From Adiantum capillus-veneris (taxonomy: Eukaryota > Streptophyta > Polypodiopsida > Polypodiales > Pteridaceae), in NCBI GenBank assembly GCA_014529385.2, contig CM043944.1:85897884-85961883 (forward strand): a DNA stretch of 64,000 nt, given 5' to 3'. Under the pieces are notes generated by a model. That model was not told the origin of the DNA and did not search any database. It was given only the letters and a program-made list of their open reading frames with translations. Below, one piece after another: positions 44,039 to 56,041 of this stretch (position 1 is the stretch's first letter; each line of letters starts with the position of its first letter). Position numbers and translations under genes: made by a program.

Positions 44039-44756
44039 GAGAGCTCGTCCTCTTTTGAGAATAACCAGATCAACAAGAAACCAAGGAGTTCAAGGAAGGG
44101 AGTCAGGCCACGACACCAATCAAGTCCTTGAGTTTGTACAACAGTTTGACGTCGCATTCTCTGGAGAGCGGTTCTCAGAACATTTTAGGGAGCGAAAAGC
44201 AGCATCTTACTTTGTTGTTACGCAGAGAAACACATGCGACGTGGTTAAAATTCTTCTTTTTTTACACGTCAACTTGGATATTAGATGAATATGCAAGAGA
44301 TGTCATCACGCCTTGGCATCACTTGAAAATGACTAAGAAAGATACATTGGATGACTCTTGCCAGAGGTTTTGGGATACTTGTGTAAGATTCTTTTGACGA
44401 CCAGATTGAGCGGTTTTGCTATGATTTGCTAAAGAGATTCAAGACTATGCTTTAAACCAAAAGTCTGACTCCATTCAGAGACTTATGGGACATGACTAAG
44501 CAACGATTTGAAATGCATGCCGACTCATTGACTTATGCGACAAGCAGGATAGTATCCACCTCAAAAAGGCAAGAGTCTGCCAGTGAAGAGAATACATCAA
44601 GGGAACCAAATAACATCTCATCACAGGATTCTGGAAAATCAGAGGGTTTCGACGAACTAAGGGAACCAGATGCAAGTTCATCAAAGGATTCCAGACAAAG
44701 AGGTATCAGATGATAGTGCGTCTTAGGATTCTAATGATTGACTCTGCAATGGACAG
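44039..44756 (+). pseudogene. Gag remnant of gypsy copy 2
   Basis: Frames read FVQQFDVAFSGERFSEHF, RERKAASY and, after shifts, ILDEYARDVITPWHHLKMTK. They align with the chromovirus gag (FLQQFDKAYAGGNFT, KAASFL, FEADVMTEWHQL). Further on is a Ser/Glu-rich region. Several frameshifts and stops. Confidence 0.7.
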
Positions 44757-46022
44757 GGGAGCGAAAGACGCTACCCGCAGGTCCCTAGGCACAAGAAAAG
44801 AAAGGAAAAAGGAAATCGACTGGCAGATCTGAACATTCCCCTTACCCTAGATAAGATTTTTGAAGCCTACCTGTACACGAGGGACTTGGACACTGCTTTT
44901 GCCAAGGTCCGGGAGGCTTTAGAGAAATCTCAAGAACGACATAAGAAGGCAACAGATCGGCATCGTCGAGACTTGAAATTAAAGGAAGATAATTAATTGG
45001 GTGCTCTTACGTTTTGAGAAGGCACGCCTAAGGAAACGAAAGGGAAAGGAGAGGCTTTTTCCAAAGCTTAGCATGAGGTATTATGGCCCTTTCCAGATTA
45101 AAGAAAAGATAAATGATGTCTCCTTTCGATTGAAGTTGCCCGATACTTGGAATATTCACAATGCTCCATGTGAGTCTCTTGAAACCTTTTAAAGGTGAGG
45201 TGCCAGTGATGGGGAGCCTGATGAGCAACCCGAAGTGGAAGAGAGCGAGAAAATACTCGTTCCTTAACAGATTTTGGCACACAAGAAAAGAAAGATGAAA
45301 GGTAAAGTGATTCGGCGGTTCCTGCTTAAATTCAAGAGCTACCCGACATTAGATGCAAAGTGGATGGAGGACGAGGACCTAGCAGATACTCCTCAGATTT
45401 TGAAACTTTACCTTGAAGCATTCGGTTTATCATCGTCTACTCCGATAGAACCCCGAACTCAGCAAGGTTGAATCTGGTGCATCGGACTTGCACAAGAGGA
45501 GAGTCACTCCGCTCCTTTGTCAACAAATTACCTCGATTGAATAAGGTCACTAATGTCCCCTTTGGGTTTCACGAATATTGATGGTTTGACAGTATTCTAT
45601 TGAATGACTTTATGAAACGGAATTCCCGAAATTGAATATGATTGATTTGTACTCTGTCATTTGACGTGTTTGAATGCAAGAACTGAAAGACGAAATGACT
45701 GCAACATTTCGGTCTCATAAATATCTATAGACATGATCGCAATAAGGATTAGTTAATCGGGCATCAGTGAGGTCCGGGATAGATCTAGCTGCGATTACTA
45801 AATACATTGTTGGCAGTCATGGTTTGAGATTTGGAATGAATTTTAATGTGATTTGTCATGTGATGTCATGTGCAGTGATGTGACTGTCGTCTTTGTACAA
45901 GTACTCAGGTGTCGTGTTAGTGCGTCGGTACTTAGAGTCAATGTCTACTGAACTGGTTTATGGTCTCTGTCTGTTTTGCAAGCGTAATCGAGGGCGATTA
46001 CAATTCTTTCAAGAGGGGGGTA
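44757..46022 (+). pseudogene. Gypsy copy 2: deleted derivative, integrase tail and chromodomain
   Basis: After an ERRYPQV segment the frame goes straight to DKIFEAYLYTRDLD (the integrase C-terminal region), skipping protease, RT, RNase H and the integrase core. KARLRKRKGKERLFPKLSMR follows, and then, after a frameshift near 45,175, the chromodomain (RRFLLKFKSYPTLDAKW). A 3' non-coding region (45,472-46,008) ends in the polypurine tract AAGAGGGGGGTA. The same deletion is shared with copy 3. Confidence 0.8.
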
Positions 46023-46245
46023 TGTCACAAACTGATGACGTGGCATGTCCACGGGGATGATGACGTGGCAAAACATTACGGACAATGACGTGGATGATTG
46101 TACGGTCGCCCTTGATTTTGCGTTGATAATGCTGACGTGGTAGTTTGTAAGGAGTTCCGAGATTTGCACTGACAGTGCTGACGTGGCAGCCTGTAGGGAC
46201 TTCCGCAAATTACGCTTGTGAACTCATTGCTTTTGAGTTTAATGC
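46023..46245 (+). repeat. Partial 3' LTR of gypsy copy 2
   Basis: The first about 223 bp of the LTR, starting TGTCACAAACTGATGACG, then cut off within TTTGAGTTTAATGC. It contains five TGACGTGG motifs. The full LTR in copy 3 is about 465 bp. Confidence 0.8.
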
Positions 46246-48156
46246 TAGACCTCACAATACGGTTTAGTAATTACAAGAGAATGAAATGTTTTCTTTTAGT
46301 AGAGAACAATTGTTTGATACTTAATTGAGTTAGAAATAATGTTTCTCTATGCTACATAGGCTTACGGATGGTTTCACCCAATCCAAGGAGATATTTAACG
46401 GATTACTAGAATTTAAAAGATCCTTCCATTAGTTAATAAAACTGCCCATAGGGCTACAAACCACCTTTACTAGAGAGGGCTACATCAAAATAATGAGGAG
46501 ACTCTGCGAGTGAGTAAACAAAATATGTACAATGAGGGCCTAATCACAAAATGGGAGGAGAAAAAAAGTCCCAGTGGTGGTCGATAGTGCCATGTAGGCA
46601 CACCCTAGACCATGGTGAAGAAAGGCCTTGGGTGCCAAAGTTGCAGGAAAGCCTCTTTACACTCCTACATGCGGTTGAACTACCCTAAAGTCTCTCAAAC
46701 TGATCCTTGAGAGTTTGAATCAGCTCCAGCCAAAAGGTGCAAATAGTCTCTACCAGTGGGACATAGGGAGAGCCTTGAAGATGAGAAAGCAACAGCAAGC
46801 CCGCCAGATGAACCAAAGTGTCAGGCCACAAAGGACCTCCTACCACACATCTCTCTCATTGCACCACTCCTGGGGTAATCTCTCTGGCAAGTTGGAGTGT
46901 TGGTTGACCCCCCTAGATCACTATCATCCTACTGGTGAAAGCCAACTCAAAATGGAGCGCAAAGATCGTGAGAGTGGACCAGGTTGCAACACCCAAAGCC
47001 AACTCTCTTGCTGTGGAAAGATCTGGCATCTCGTTGGCATCAATGGAAGAACCCAAAGCCAAACCTATTGTGCCATGGGGCAGTCCCATAGAAAGTGATG
47101 CTGACTCTCTAAAGGATGGCCACTAGATGTACAGGTTGCCAAAAGGCCATTGTGTACTAGTGTAGCAAGCTACAATGCCACTTTCACAGGACACACGTTA
47201 GTACAGTTGGTCTAGTTTGGTTTACATTGGACGTACTCTTTGGGCCAGGTAGTGACACGTGGCAAGGATACGAACGGTGGTCTAGTGGACATCATGGTCA
47301 AGTCACCACCACTCATTTGGGGATAGACTTAGATGGCTGACATTTATGAGCCATTGGTGGCTCTTTATGGTTGTTCATATGAGTAGTAGTTATTGGGTCA
47401 TGATTATCATCTTTTTCATATATGGTCAAGCGTCTTCGTCTTGAGTAGCGAGTCTATACACACACCACGTCTACACCATCCCTGCACATATGAGCCTCGA
47501 CACCCCCATTGTACCCATGAGTCTTGGGTTGGAGCTGAGTGTGATGCCACGCGAGAGTCTGTATCGATTCTTTGAGATAGTCGAGTCCACATGTTCGGGT
47601 CTCTGTGTTGATTAGTTGTTATCTATTGTTTCTTGTGTTTTCATTCTGTTTTGAGTGAGATATCACGCACATTGCACTGAGGAGCACCCACTCTAGAGAG
47701 CACAACACACTATCCGCGCTATAGGTGCTCTCATTTTTTGGGACGCCCTGTGGGACCTTAACTAAAGTCTCACTCTCTGATGAGGTGCAAAGCGAGGAAG
47801 CTAGCTGGTTTTCACCTAGATTTGCCTACTGTTGGTCTGGTCCTCTCTCTCCCTGGTCCAACCATCTATCATCTTGGTCTAGGCCTTCCTCGTCCGTGGT
47901 CTAGTCCTTCCTTGTCCCTAGTCCCAGCCTAGGGTCTAGTCACTTACCCTGATCTAGTAGAGTCTAGACCTGTGTTCAGCCAGTGTAAGGTCTTCTTGCC
48001 CAAAGCTTGGTTGGGTTTGTGGTTGTTGCATGACACATACAAGGCGGTCATTAGAGCGTCAAAGCACATTACTGAGTCCTTTGAAGTACTACAACAGAAG
48101 ATGACCCTTGGTACCTAGTAGAAGTCCACCAACCTCATCAACAAATACCTCCACAT
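46246..48156. other. Unassigned sequence with a possible LTR
   Basis: No coding domain was recognised from 46,246 to 47,150. The stretch of roughly 47,150-47,735 precedes a gag gene and looks like an LTR or leader (T-rich end near 47,733, then GGGACGCCCTGTGGGACC, possibly a primer site). Its ends could not be fixed, and no second copy is in the window. Confidence 0.35.
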
Positions 48157-49238
48157 ATGGCATTACCCATTCCTCCATCCAGATTCACATCTTCCATGTC
48201 ACCTTCCCCAGTAAAGCTCTCTCCTATTTTGCTACAGCAGGCTCCTGAGCAAGAGGTCATGGAGGCGTTGACCAGTGTTTTGGCCAAGGTAAACATCAAG
48301 TTTTCTACTTTCAAGGGACTTTCCTCAGAAGATGCAGACGACCATGCAAGGAGGTTGTATCTCTTTGTAGAGGTCGTGGTCTTAATAGAGCAAATGCTTA
48401 TTTGGTGTTGTTTCCATCAACATTGGATGTCTTAGCAGACAAGTGGTACAGTCAGTTTGCAGAGAACCACTTTGCAACTTGTATATCTTTACGACAACAG
48501 TTCTATGCGGCATTCAGACCAGGTGACTACCAGGAAAAGGTTTTGGATGAGTTGGCCAACATGGTGCTCCAGCCAGAGGAGACTTTTGCAGAACTCATGA
48601 CTAAAACCAAGTCTCTGGTTGCCAAGCTTCCTCAGCAACCAGGGGAATTTATGGTTAAGAAGTGGGTGGAGAAGGCTCTTCTCGAAACTTCCCAGCAAAA
48701 ACTCCGAGAGAGTCTCCGACCTGACGCCACTCTGGAGGAGTTTGTCGCGGTTGCTACTAGGATAGAGGGAGCTAGGAAGTTGTTCACCAACTCCCCTCAG
48801 GTAGAGACCCCCTCAGTGTTTTCGGAAAGTCCTTCGGATCCATTAACTTCTTTATGTAGGGAACTTGAAGACCTAAAACTACAACGCGCTCTTCAAGAGG
48901 AGAAATCAATCTCTCTTAGACGGGAGAAACCCCCACATCTCAAGGCTTTCGATCAAATCAAGAGAGAGCTAGAAGGGATTTGGTCTTAGCAGGAGACAAA
49001 GGCTATGGTATGGTGCAGCTCGTGTTGCTCTCCAAGACTCCCTCCACAGGACTGTCCCCTTCGGGCTTATTGCCACTTTTGCGAAAAGTCTGGGCATGAA
49101 GACAAGGATTGCTACTATATCAAGGGATTGCAGAAAATACAACAAAGTCTAGGTCCTTCTCTCCAACAAGGGCTAGCACCTACATCCAACATGGTTTCAC
49201 CCTATGGCCATCAAAACCCGATGCCACCTCTGTTGTGA
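48157..49238 (+). pseudogene. Gag of an LTR retrotransposon
   Basis: Capsid-type retrotransposon gag with LADKWYSQF, LRQQFYAAFRPGDYQEKVLD and ETFAELMTKTKSLV (48,402-48,989). The N-terminal piece starts at 48,157 with a frameshift near 48,400. After a stop at 48,987 comes a knuckle CHFCEKSGHEDKDC near 49,065, and a broken second CYRCGEYG near 49,395. No RT follows. It is a different lineage from the chromovirus. Confidence 0.75.
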
Positions 49239-49587
49239 CAACACCTCCAATGCAAGGTATGCACACAAACTTTGCATCCCCCAGCTTTTATCATGCTAAT
49301 GCTCCTTCAGTTCCCCAAAGATTCTACACGTCAGCATCCGTCCCCATGCAGCAAGGGTCGAGACAACCTTGCCCCTCCAATAGGCCAATTTTGTGCTATA
49401 GGTGCGGAGAGTATGGACTGAAGCTAAGGATCACTGTAGTAAGGACTTCCCAAAACAACGTGCATCCACATCTACAAGCACAAGACAGAACTAGCACGAT
49501 TTTACATTCCCAAAGGTTAACCTCATCACAGTAAGCACCGTTCCATAGGCCCCGCCTTCCACTCTTGTAGTTGCCTCTCAAGATGGG

Positions 49588-50345
49588 TTGAAGCAGGTGG
49601 AAGAGCCGACTGGTGTGCTCACATGGGCACAGAGAGTTGCTCTTGGTCTCAACGTCCCTGGCGTCCAATTTTTTCCGTCTCCAGTCACACAAATGAATAA
49701 AACTCTCCTTGTAGCTGACAAACCAGCATGTAGTGACAAGAGCCAACCTACCTCTCTTCTATCAAATATTGATGGTGCTTTCATAGAAGCAGTAGAGGAC
49801 TTGCAAAAGCTTAAGATACTAGAGCAAGCACTGATCACAAGAGAGAAGCCTACAATAGAGACTATCTTGAAAAACACCTTTCAGTAAGTGTCACTATACG
49901 ACATGCTTCAAAATGATGCAAATTTAGAAGTGACACCCATTCAATCATCCAGCCTTTGTATCTTGGTGCAGGGCCTAGTGACAAGCACCTACCTATGTAG
50001 CTGTTGGATTCCTACATGATTTCTCATCCAACTGCTCCTCTCACCGACTACAAAAGCCCTCACCTCACTGTGTCTATTTTTGGGCATCAAGTCTCAGGCG
50101 TCATAGTGGATGGTGAATCTGGGATCAATCTGATGCCAGAGTTTACAATGTTGGATTAAGGTCTATAGCCTACCTACGCTACTCCATTCATAGCTACATT
50201 GGTGAACCAGAGGATAGTCTATCCAGTGGGCATAGTAGATAAGGTGCCTCTGAAGGTACAATACTTCACATTTAGCTTGGATTTTGTAGTGGTCAATCTT
50301 CCCTAGGTGGAGGGAGGATTTGCTTTGCTTATTCGTTAGACCATG
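49588..50345 (+). pseudogene. Aspartic protease region of the same element
   Basis: After a frame at 49,588-49,887, a decayed stretch contains VSGVIVDGESGINLMPEF (about 50,093-50,145). It has the DG.SG.N arrangement of Athila/Tat-type gag-linked proteases. In-frame stops follow (near 50,158 and later). No RT or integrase remains before the copia LTR. Confidence 0.6.
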
Positions 50346-50373
50346 GTGTTAAAGAATATGATGTTAAAGAATA

Positions 50374-50578
50374 TGTCCATTGTGCTATGGGCGGCTGGAC
50401 ACTGACTATACTATGTTGTAAATATACTTTGGATAATAGTTCAAAAGAGAAGAAGAGAAGAGCAGCTCGTTGAATGGCTGCTACAGGGTAACGATTGTGT
50501 GTGTCTCTCTCGATGTGTGTTGGTGTGTGTGTGTGTAGTCTTCTTTAAAATCCTTCTCCATCACCTGCCCACTCTACA
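50374..50578 (+). repeat. Probable copia 5' LTR
   Basis: It ends CACTCTACA three bases before a perfect TGGTATCAGAGC. The start is set at a TG near 50,374 and is uncertain because no second LTR copy is present. It contains TG/GT-rich runs. Confidence 0.55.
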
Positions 50579-50581
50579 AAG

Positions 50582-50593
50582 TGGTATCAGAGC
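50582..50593 (+). promoter_or_regulatory. Copia primer-binding site
   Basis: TGGTATCAGAGC, the common primer site complementary to the plant initiator-Met tRNA. A non-coding leader of about 890 bp follows before gag. Confidence 0.9.
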
Positions 50594-51482
50594 TCAGTTT
50601 GAGGAGCTACAGTCAATACACAGGTTTCCGCACCTCTGGAAAACAGCAAAAAAGAGAGGTTTTTTGGTCATAACTCTCTCACCCGAACTCAGAATACAGT
50701 GATCCAGGAGTCTATCTTTATGTTTTTGGGCGTTCTGGACGCATTGGCATACTCAGATTTGCCAAAATCTGCAACTTTCTGCAACAAACAGCCAGTTCAC
50801 ACAAGCATAGGAGATGTCCAGTTTTGCACTCGGCAGTAGATTTACAGGTTACAGATGAAGAATTCAGCATTTACACAGGTTTTGGAGAGCGACATAGATC
50901 TTTTACATCATGATATTGTGTTATCGAAGATTATGTTTGGTTGTTGTGGGTCTGTTATGGACAGCCGCCTATGTAAGAAAGGTTGTGGAAAGAAGTTGAG
51001 GCGGTTATATTGTCAGATTGAGTACTTTGTGGTTATGCATGGATATGCGGTCAATGTATTTTGGAAAACTGCAGCCTTTGTGACGGTCGAGTGAGGTTTT
51101 TTGAAGCCTTGCCTTGGGAGCTTTGGTACCTTGGCAAGGTGGATTAGGTACTGGAGCGAACCCTCGACTAGCCCCGCGAAAGACCTCATATGTCATTTAC
51201 GACTATGGGAAGAAGGTGGATGTATGGATATGTGGTACAGGACAGCGTATGGATTGCATTTGCATACAGGTCCATGTGGACATTGTTTTAGAGTATTTAT
51301 GCATAGTACTGAGTCAGTCTGTGGCAAAGTGAGTCAGTGGATTTTCCCTTGGCAGTGAGAGATTTTCTGTCAGTGTTTATGAGCACTTTGGTTGAGATTG
51401 TCACTTGAGATATTGTCCAAATACAATAGAAACTCTGCCGAAATTTTGTCAAAATCCTTTGGAAGAAATTGAGAGAGTGAAG

Positions 51483-52499
51483 ATGGCAGAAAGTTCAACT
51501 CAAGTCACACAGATTGTTGGAGAGAAGCTGACCAGAGAGAACTACAGCATATGGTCTTACAGGATGGAGAACTTTATCATGGGCAAAGGTTTATGGGATT
51601 ATATTACAGGTGAACAAGAGTGTCCCGAGGTTGGTTTGGAACCAAATAGAGAGAATGTTGAAGCACATAAAACATGGCAAGCAAGAGTAGAAGCTTACAA
51701 GAAGTGGATCGAGAATTCAAGGAAAGTGATGCATTGGATTTCACTATGCATTAGTGACTTCTTTATACCACATGTGAAGAAGGCTCAATCTCCAAACGAA
51801 GCATGGGAGATACTAGCAAGAATGAACAGCTCCAATACAGAACCACGAAAAGTTCACTTGAAGCAAAGGTTACATTGTGTATGGCGAGAAAATAGATCCA
51901 TATCAGACTATGTGACAGAGATAAAGCAAATACAGGAAGATCTTGCGAGCATTAATGTTGAAGTTCCAGATGATGACTTAGTTTCAGTGACATTGAATGG
52001 TTTGGGACCGGAATACAAGTCATTGGATACATCTATATCTGTTCGAGGACACATGCCTGATATTGAAGAGTTAGTAAATCTTTGTTTGCAAGAAGAGGTG
52101 AAGTTAGGCAAGTCAGGTCCTTCTACATCAAATAACAATTCCAGAGATCGGGTTTTTTACCCTAGAGGTCGTGGAAACAATAGAGGTGGAAGAGGAAACT
52201 ATGGTCGTGGAAACAATGTTGGAAGAGGTCAATGGCAAAACCAACAAAGTCAAAGTTACAACGATTATAGCCAAAGAGGCAGGGGGAGAGCCCGAACTCG
52301 TGGATGTGGAGGTGGACGATTTGTACATCCTCAAAGAGATGGATATTGTAACAGATGTGGCATTTATGGTCACTTTGAAAGAGAATGTTACACAAGGCTA
52401 AATCAAAATCGTGATCGTGGTGGAAGAGGCCGAGGTTATGGCAGACATGGAGGAAACTTTGTTGGATACAATCCTCATGATCAAAATATATATGTCAAG
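51483..52499 (+). CDS. Copia-type gag, joined downstream to gypsy sequence
   Basis: Open frame beginning MAESSTQ, the ATG chosen because gag homology starts with LTRENYSIWSYRMENFI. Typical Ty1/copia gag: helical capsid region (residues about 10-220, with VHLKQRLHCVW and ISDYVTEIKQIQEDL), an Arg/Gly-rich stretch (about 225-290), and a CCHC knuckle CNRCGIYGHFEREC near 300. At about 52,500 the frame runs without a stop into ERRYPQV sequence of the deleted gypsy derivative and ends at 52,664. Copia protease, integrase and RT are missing. Confidence 0.85.
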
Positions 52500-53740
52500 G
52501 AAAGCGAAAGACGCTACCCGCAGGTCCAAGGGCACAAGGAAAGAAAGGAAAAAGGAAATCAGCTAGTAGATCAGAACATTCCCCTGACCCTGGATAAGAT
52601 TTTTGAGCCGACCTGTACACGAGGGACTTGGACACTACTTTTGCCAAGGTCCGGGAGGCTTTAGAGAAATCTCAAGAACGACATAAGAAGGCAGCAGATC
52701 GGCATCGTCGAGCCTTGAAATTAAAGGAGAAGGCACGCCTAAGGAAACGAAAGGGAAAGGAAAGGCTTTTTCCAAAGCTTAGCATGAGGTATTATGGCCC
52801 TTTCCACATTAAAGAAAAGATAAATGATGTCTCCTTTCGACTCAAGTTGCCCGATACTTGGAAGATTCACAATGCTCCATGTGAGTCTCTTGAAACCTTT
52901 TAAAGCTAAGGTGTCAGTAATGGGGAGCCTGATGAGAAACCCGTAGTGGAAGAGAGCGAGGAGATACTCGTTCCTGAACAGATTTTGACACACGAGAAAA
53001 GAAAGATGAAAGGTAAAGTGATTTGGTGGTTCTTGGTTAAATGCAAGAGCTACCCAGCATTAGATGCGAAGTGGATGGAGGAGGAGGACCTAAAAGATAC
53101 TCCTCAGATTTTGAAACTTTACGTTGAAGCATTCGGTTTATCATCGTCTACTCCGATAGAACCCCGAACTCAGCAAGGTTGAATCTGGTGCAATGGGCTT
53201 GCACAAGAGGGGAGTCACTCTGCTCCTTTGTCAACAAATTACCTCGATTGAATAAGGTCACTAATGTCCCCTTTGGGTTTCATGAATATTGATGGTGTGA
53301 CATTATTCTACTGAATGACTTTATGAAACGGAATTCCCGAAATTGAATATGATTGATTTGTACTCTCTCATTTAAAGTGTTTGAATGCAGGAACTGAAAG
53401 ACGAAATGACTGCAACATTTCGGTCTCATAAATCTCTATAGACATAATCGCAATAAGGATTAGTTAATCGGGCATCAGTGAGGTCCGGGATGGATCTAGC
53501 TACGATTACTAAAATACGTTGTTGGCAGTCATGGTCTGAGATTTGGAATGAATTTTTATGTGATTTCTCATGTGATGTCCTATGATGTCATGTGCAGTGA
53601 TGTGATTATTGTCCTTGTACAAGTACTAGGGGTGTCGTGTCTAGTGCGTCAGTACTTAGAGTCTACTGAAATGGTTTAAGGCCTTTGTCTGTTTTGCAGG
53701 CGTAATCGAGGGCGATTACAATTCTTTCAAGAGGGGGGTA
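52500..53740 (+). pseudogene. Gypsy copy 3: deleted derivative, integrase tail and chromodomain
   Basis: Nearly the same sequence as 44,757-46,022, starting at the same GCGAAAGACGCTACCCGCAG. Integrase tail (LEKSQERHKKAADRHRRA), KARLRKRKGKERLFPKL, a frameshift near 52,900, and chromodomain VKCKSYPALDAKW (52,946-53,182). A 3' non-coding region and polypurine tract precede the LTR. Confidence 0.8.
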
Positions 53741-54205
53741 TGTCACAAACTGATGACGTGGCATGTCCACGGGGATGATGATGTGGCAGAACAATACGGA
53801 CAATGACGTGGATAATTATACGAACGCCCCTAATTTTGCGCTCACAATGCTGACGTGGCAGTCTGTAAGGATTTCGGAGAATTGCACTGACATTACTGAC
53901 GTGGCAGTGTTTATGGACTTCATCAAAACGCTGGTGCTTTTTGCTAGTAGATTTTGGCCAAGTTGTTTATGGAACTCATTGCTTTTGAGTTTAATGCTTT
54001 TGGGGCTCTGCTTTTAGCAACCCTTGTAATCTTTATACGTGGCCTAAGGGGGCTCACTTCTTAGAGCATCTGGACGCAGAGTCTGAGAGCGAGGACCCGG
54101 GGGAAGTTGTACTTTGCTCAAAGATTAATATAAAAGAAATACCGAAAGGGACGCCAGTCTTTGGAGCCAATACCTCTGCGCACGGACCTCCGTCGGGCCG
54201 TGTCA
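53741..54205 (+). repeat. 3' LTR of gypsy copy 3
   Basis: About 465 bp, TGTCACAAAC to CGTGTCA. Shares TGACGTGG motifs with copy 2, of which one is mutated to TGATGTGG. Directly beyond it LINE E begins. Confidence 0.75.
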
Positions 54206-54224
54206 AGTCCCTCTCCATTAAAAT

Positions 54225-55335
54225 TCAGTGATTATGAAGTTTCTGTTCATGTGTTGCTGGTGATTTCTCGCTTGAAGTGTCCAAGCTGGTTACAGTTAGA
54301 GTGAGGTCATCACCCAAAAATATCCCAGTTTGCTTGAGTGCTGGTCTCTTCTTTAGAAATTCCTTCCTAGCTTCCAACATAGGGAAACGTATAATGAGTG
54401 CTCTTTCCTTGGAACTTTCCTTTCTCATCACTTCCCTTCTTTCCCACTCTCCAAGGATTTGTGTGTGTGGGTCCATGCGTTTCAAGAGTTCTTTAACTTC
54501 TTCTTCTACTTTTCCAGTGTCTTTGCGACCTGTAGCACGCACATGAAGGGCTCTAGTCTTCCTCTTGCTCCTCCTCGATTGTCATATTGATGATAGTGGA
54601 TGTCGGTGTGGCTTCATGCATCTTATCTTTTCCTTTCTTTGCGTCCTCGATCCACTTTTCAACTTTATCAACCTTCTCTTGTGTTTTAAATAGGTGCTCC
54701 GCCCATGAAGAGGTTGTTCATTCCTTCTCCTCTTCCTCTTCACGTAGAGTTTTCACATGCTCCTTAATGTTTTCAAGCTCTTTTATCATTGAGGGTTGAT
54801 TTTCTCCGTGCTTTACAGGGTTATTTTTACAAGCTGCGAGTTCTCCCTTAAGTGCTTCGATCAATGCATCCTTTTCATTCATGCGTTCTTCCATTTTTTA
54901 TTTCCAAGATTCAAAAGTAGCAAGTGCATCCTCAAATCACATTCCATTACATTCATTGCTACCCTCACTATAGTCTACATTTCGACCTTCAATTGTGTAC
55001 ATCTCATCACACTTACCAAGCATCTCTTTGTCCAACTCTTTCCTCATATCTACATACATAGCTTTTTTGTAAGTCTTCGCATTTTCATACATCTCTTTTT
55101 CAATGTCACCCCTCAAAAGGCTCAGCTCCGCCTTAATCATCACATGTACCTTCTCATACAATAAGTCACCTTTGACTCTAGAAAGTTTCTTTGCTCTCAG
55201 AGAACCTCGCGATAGTGTGCTCTCTTGAATCCTCCGCCTAATTGTCGCTTTCGATTTAGATGAAGTTCCATAAATATTGTCATCTCCAAGGTCAACTGAT
55301 TGATCCATCCTCAAGCACCTCGTGTGAGGCTTCGC
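54225..55335 (-). mobile_element. LINE E, ORF1 fragment
   Basis: Minus-strand copy of the LINE A family that retains only ORF1: 55,314-54,937 (MRMDQSVDLGDDNIYGTSSK) and 54,542-54,225 with the RRM-like part (ERALIIRFPMLEARKEFLKK). Homology to LINE A stops near 54,295. The rest of the element is missing where gypsy copy 3 adjoins, unlike ordinary LINE 5' truncation. Confidence 0.8.
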
Positions 55336-55925
55336 ATAAAGTACCTATACCCCTCTCCTTGGGTGGTAGCACCCTAAAAGCAGTGCCGAAGAAAAGGGGA
55401 TGTCCTCACTGTTGAAACTCGGGAACAGCCCTTCCAAAACTGATGTGAATATTCCCTTTGATGTACATCAAGAGGATGATGCCAAATCCTCAGACAAGTA
55501 AATCCAGCTCGAAACAATTCCCTTGTTGCATGTGACGAGCCCTCACAATCTTGACGCCTCCCAAACCAAGCTCCCCTCTTGCTTGCAATAACCAAGCACC
55601 CCCTTTGCTTGCAGTAAGCAAGGGGTCTGCTTCAAGCCAACCCTTTGTTTCTAGAAAAATTAAAACAAACTCTAGGTGTAACTGGACCTTAGCGAGAAGA
55701 GTTGTGTGTAGAAACCGGCTAGACCTATCGGACACGACATCTGCTACCTCATCCAAATGACCCTATTGCATTGTGCGCATCTTGCTGCATCTGAGAACCT
55801 TGTGTGACCTGTTGCACCTCTGAGCCCTGTGCGACCTGCTGTCTGTGTGTTGCGCGCACAATTGCACCTGCACACCTTTAGCACCTCACACACCTTCAGC
55901 ACTTCAGCAGGACTTGCTCTTTGTG

Positions 55926-55927
<2 letters not shown>
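55336..55927. other. Unassigned stretch, perhaps LINE E 5' untranslated region
   Basis: Little similarity to the 5' regions of LINE A or B beyond 55,335. It contains short repeats of AAGCA/CTTGCTT (55,570-55,625) and CCTGTGCGACCTG-like words (55,795-55,840). No coding domain. Ends at the GA tract. Confidence 0.4.
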
Positions 55928-55973
<46 letters not shown>

Positions 55974-55988
55974 TAGATAGATAGATAG
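55928..55988. repeat. Compound (GA)21(TAGA)n tract at the 3' end of LINE F
   Basis: GA run 55,928-55,969 followed by TAGA units to 55,988, then the LINE F 3' end. On the minus strand the element ends in TATC units that pass into TC units, as expected for a slippage-prone tail or a compound target. Confidence 0.95.
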
Positions 55989-56041
55989 TTCTATTATCGT
56001 CCTGGGAGGTCAAATATGACCTATGGGACCAAATGAACATG

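Noticed and set aside
50855-51094. 79-codon frame in the copia leader
   Set aside because: Lies between primer site and gag, has no domain, and such leaders often contain chance frames.
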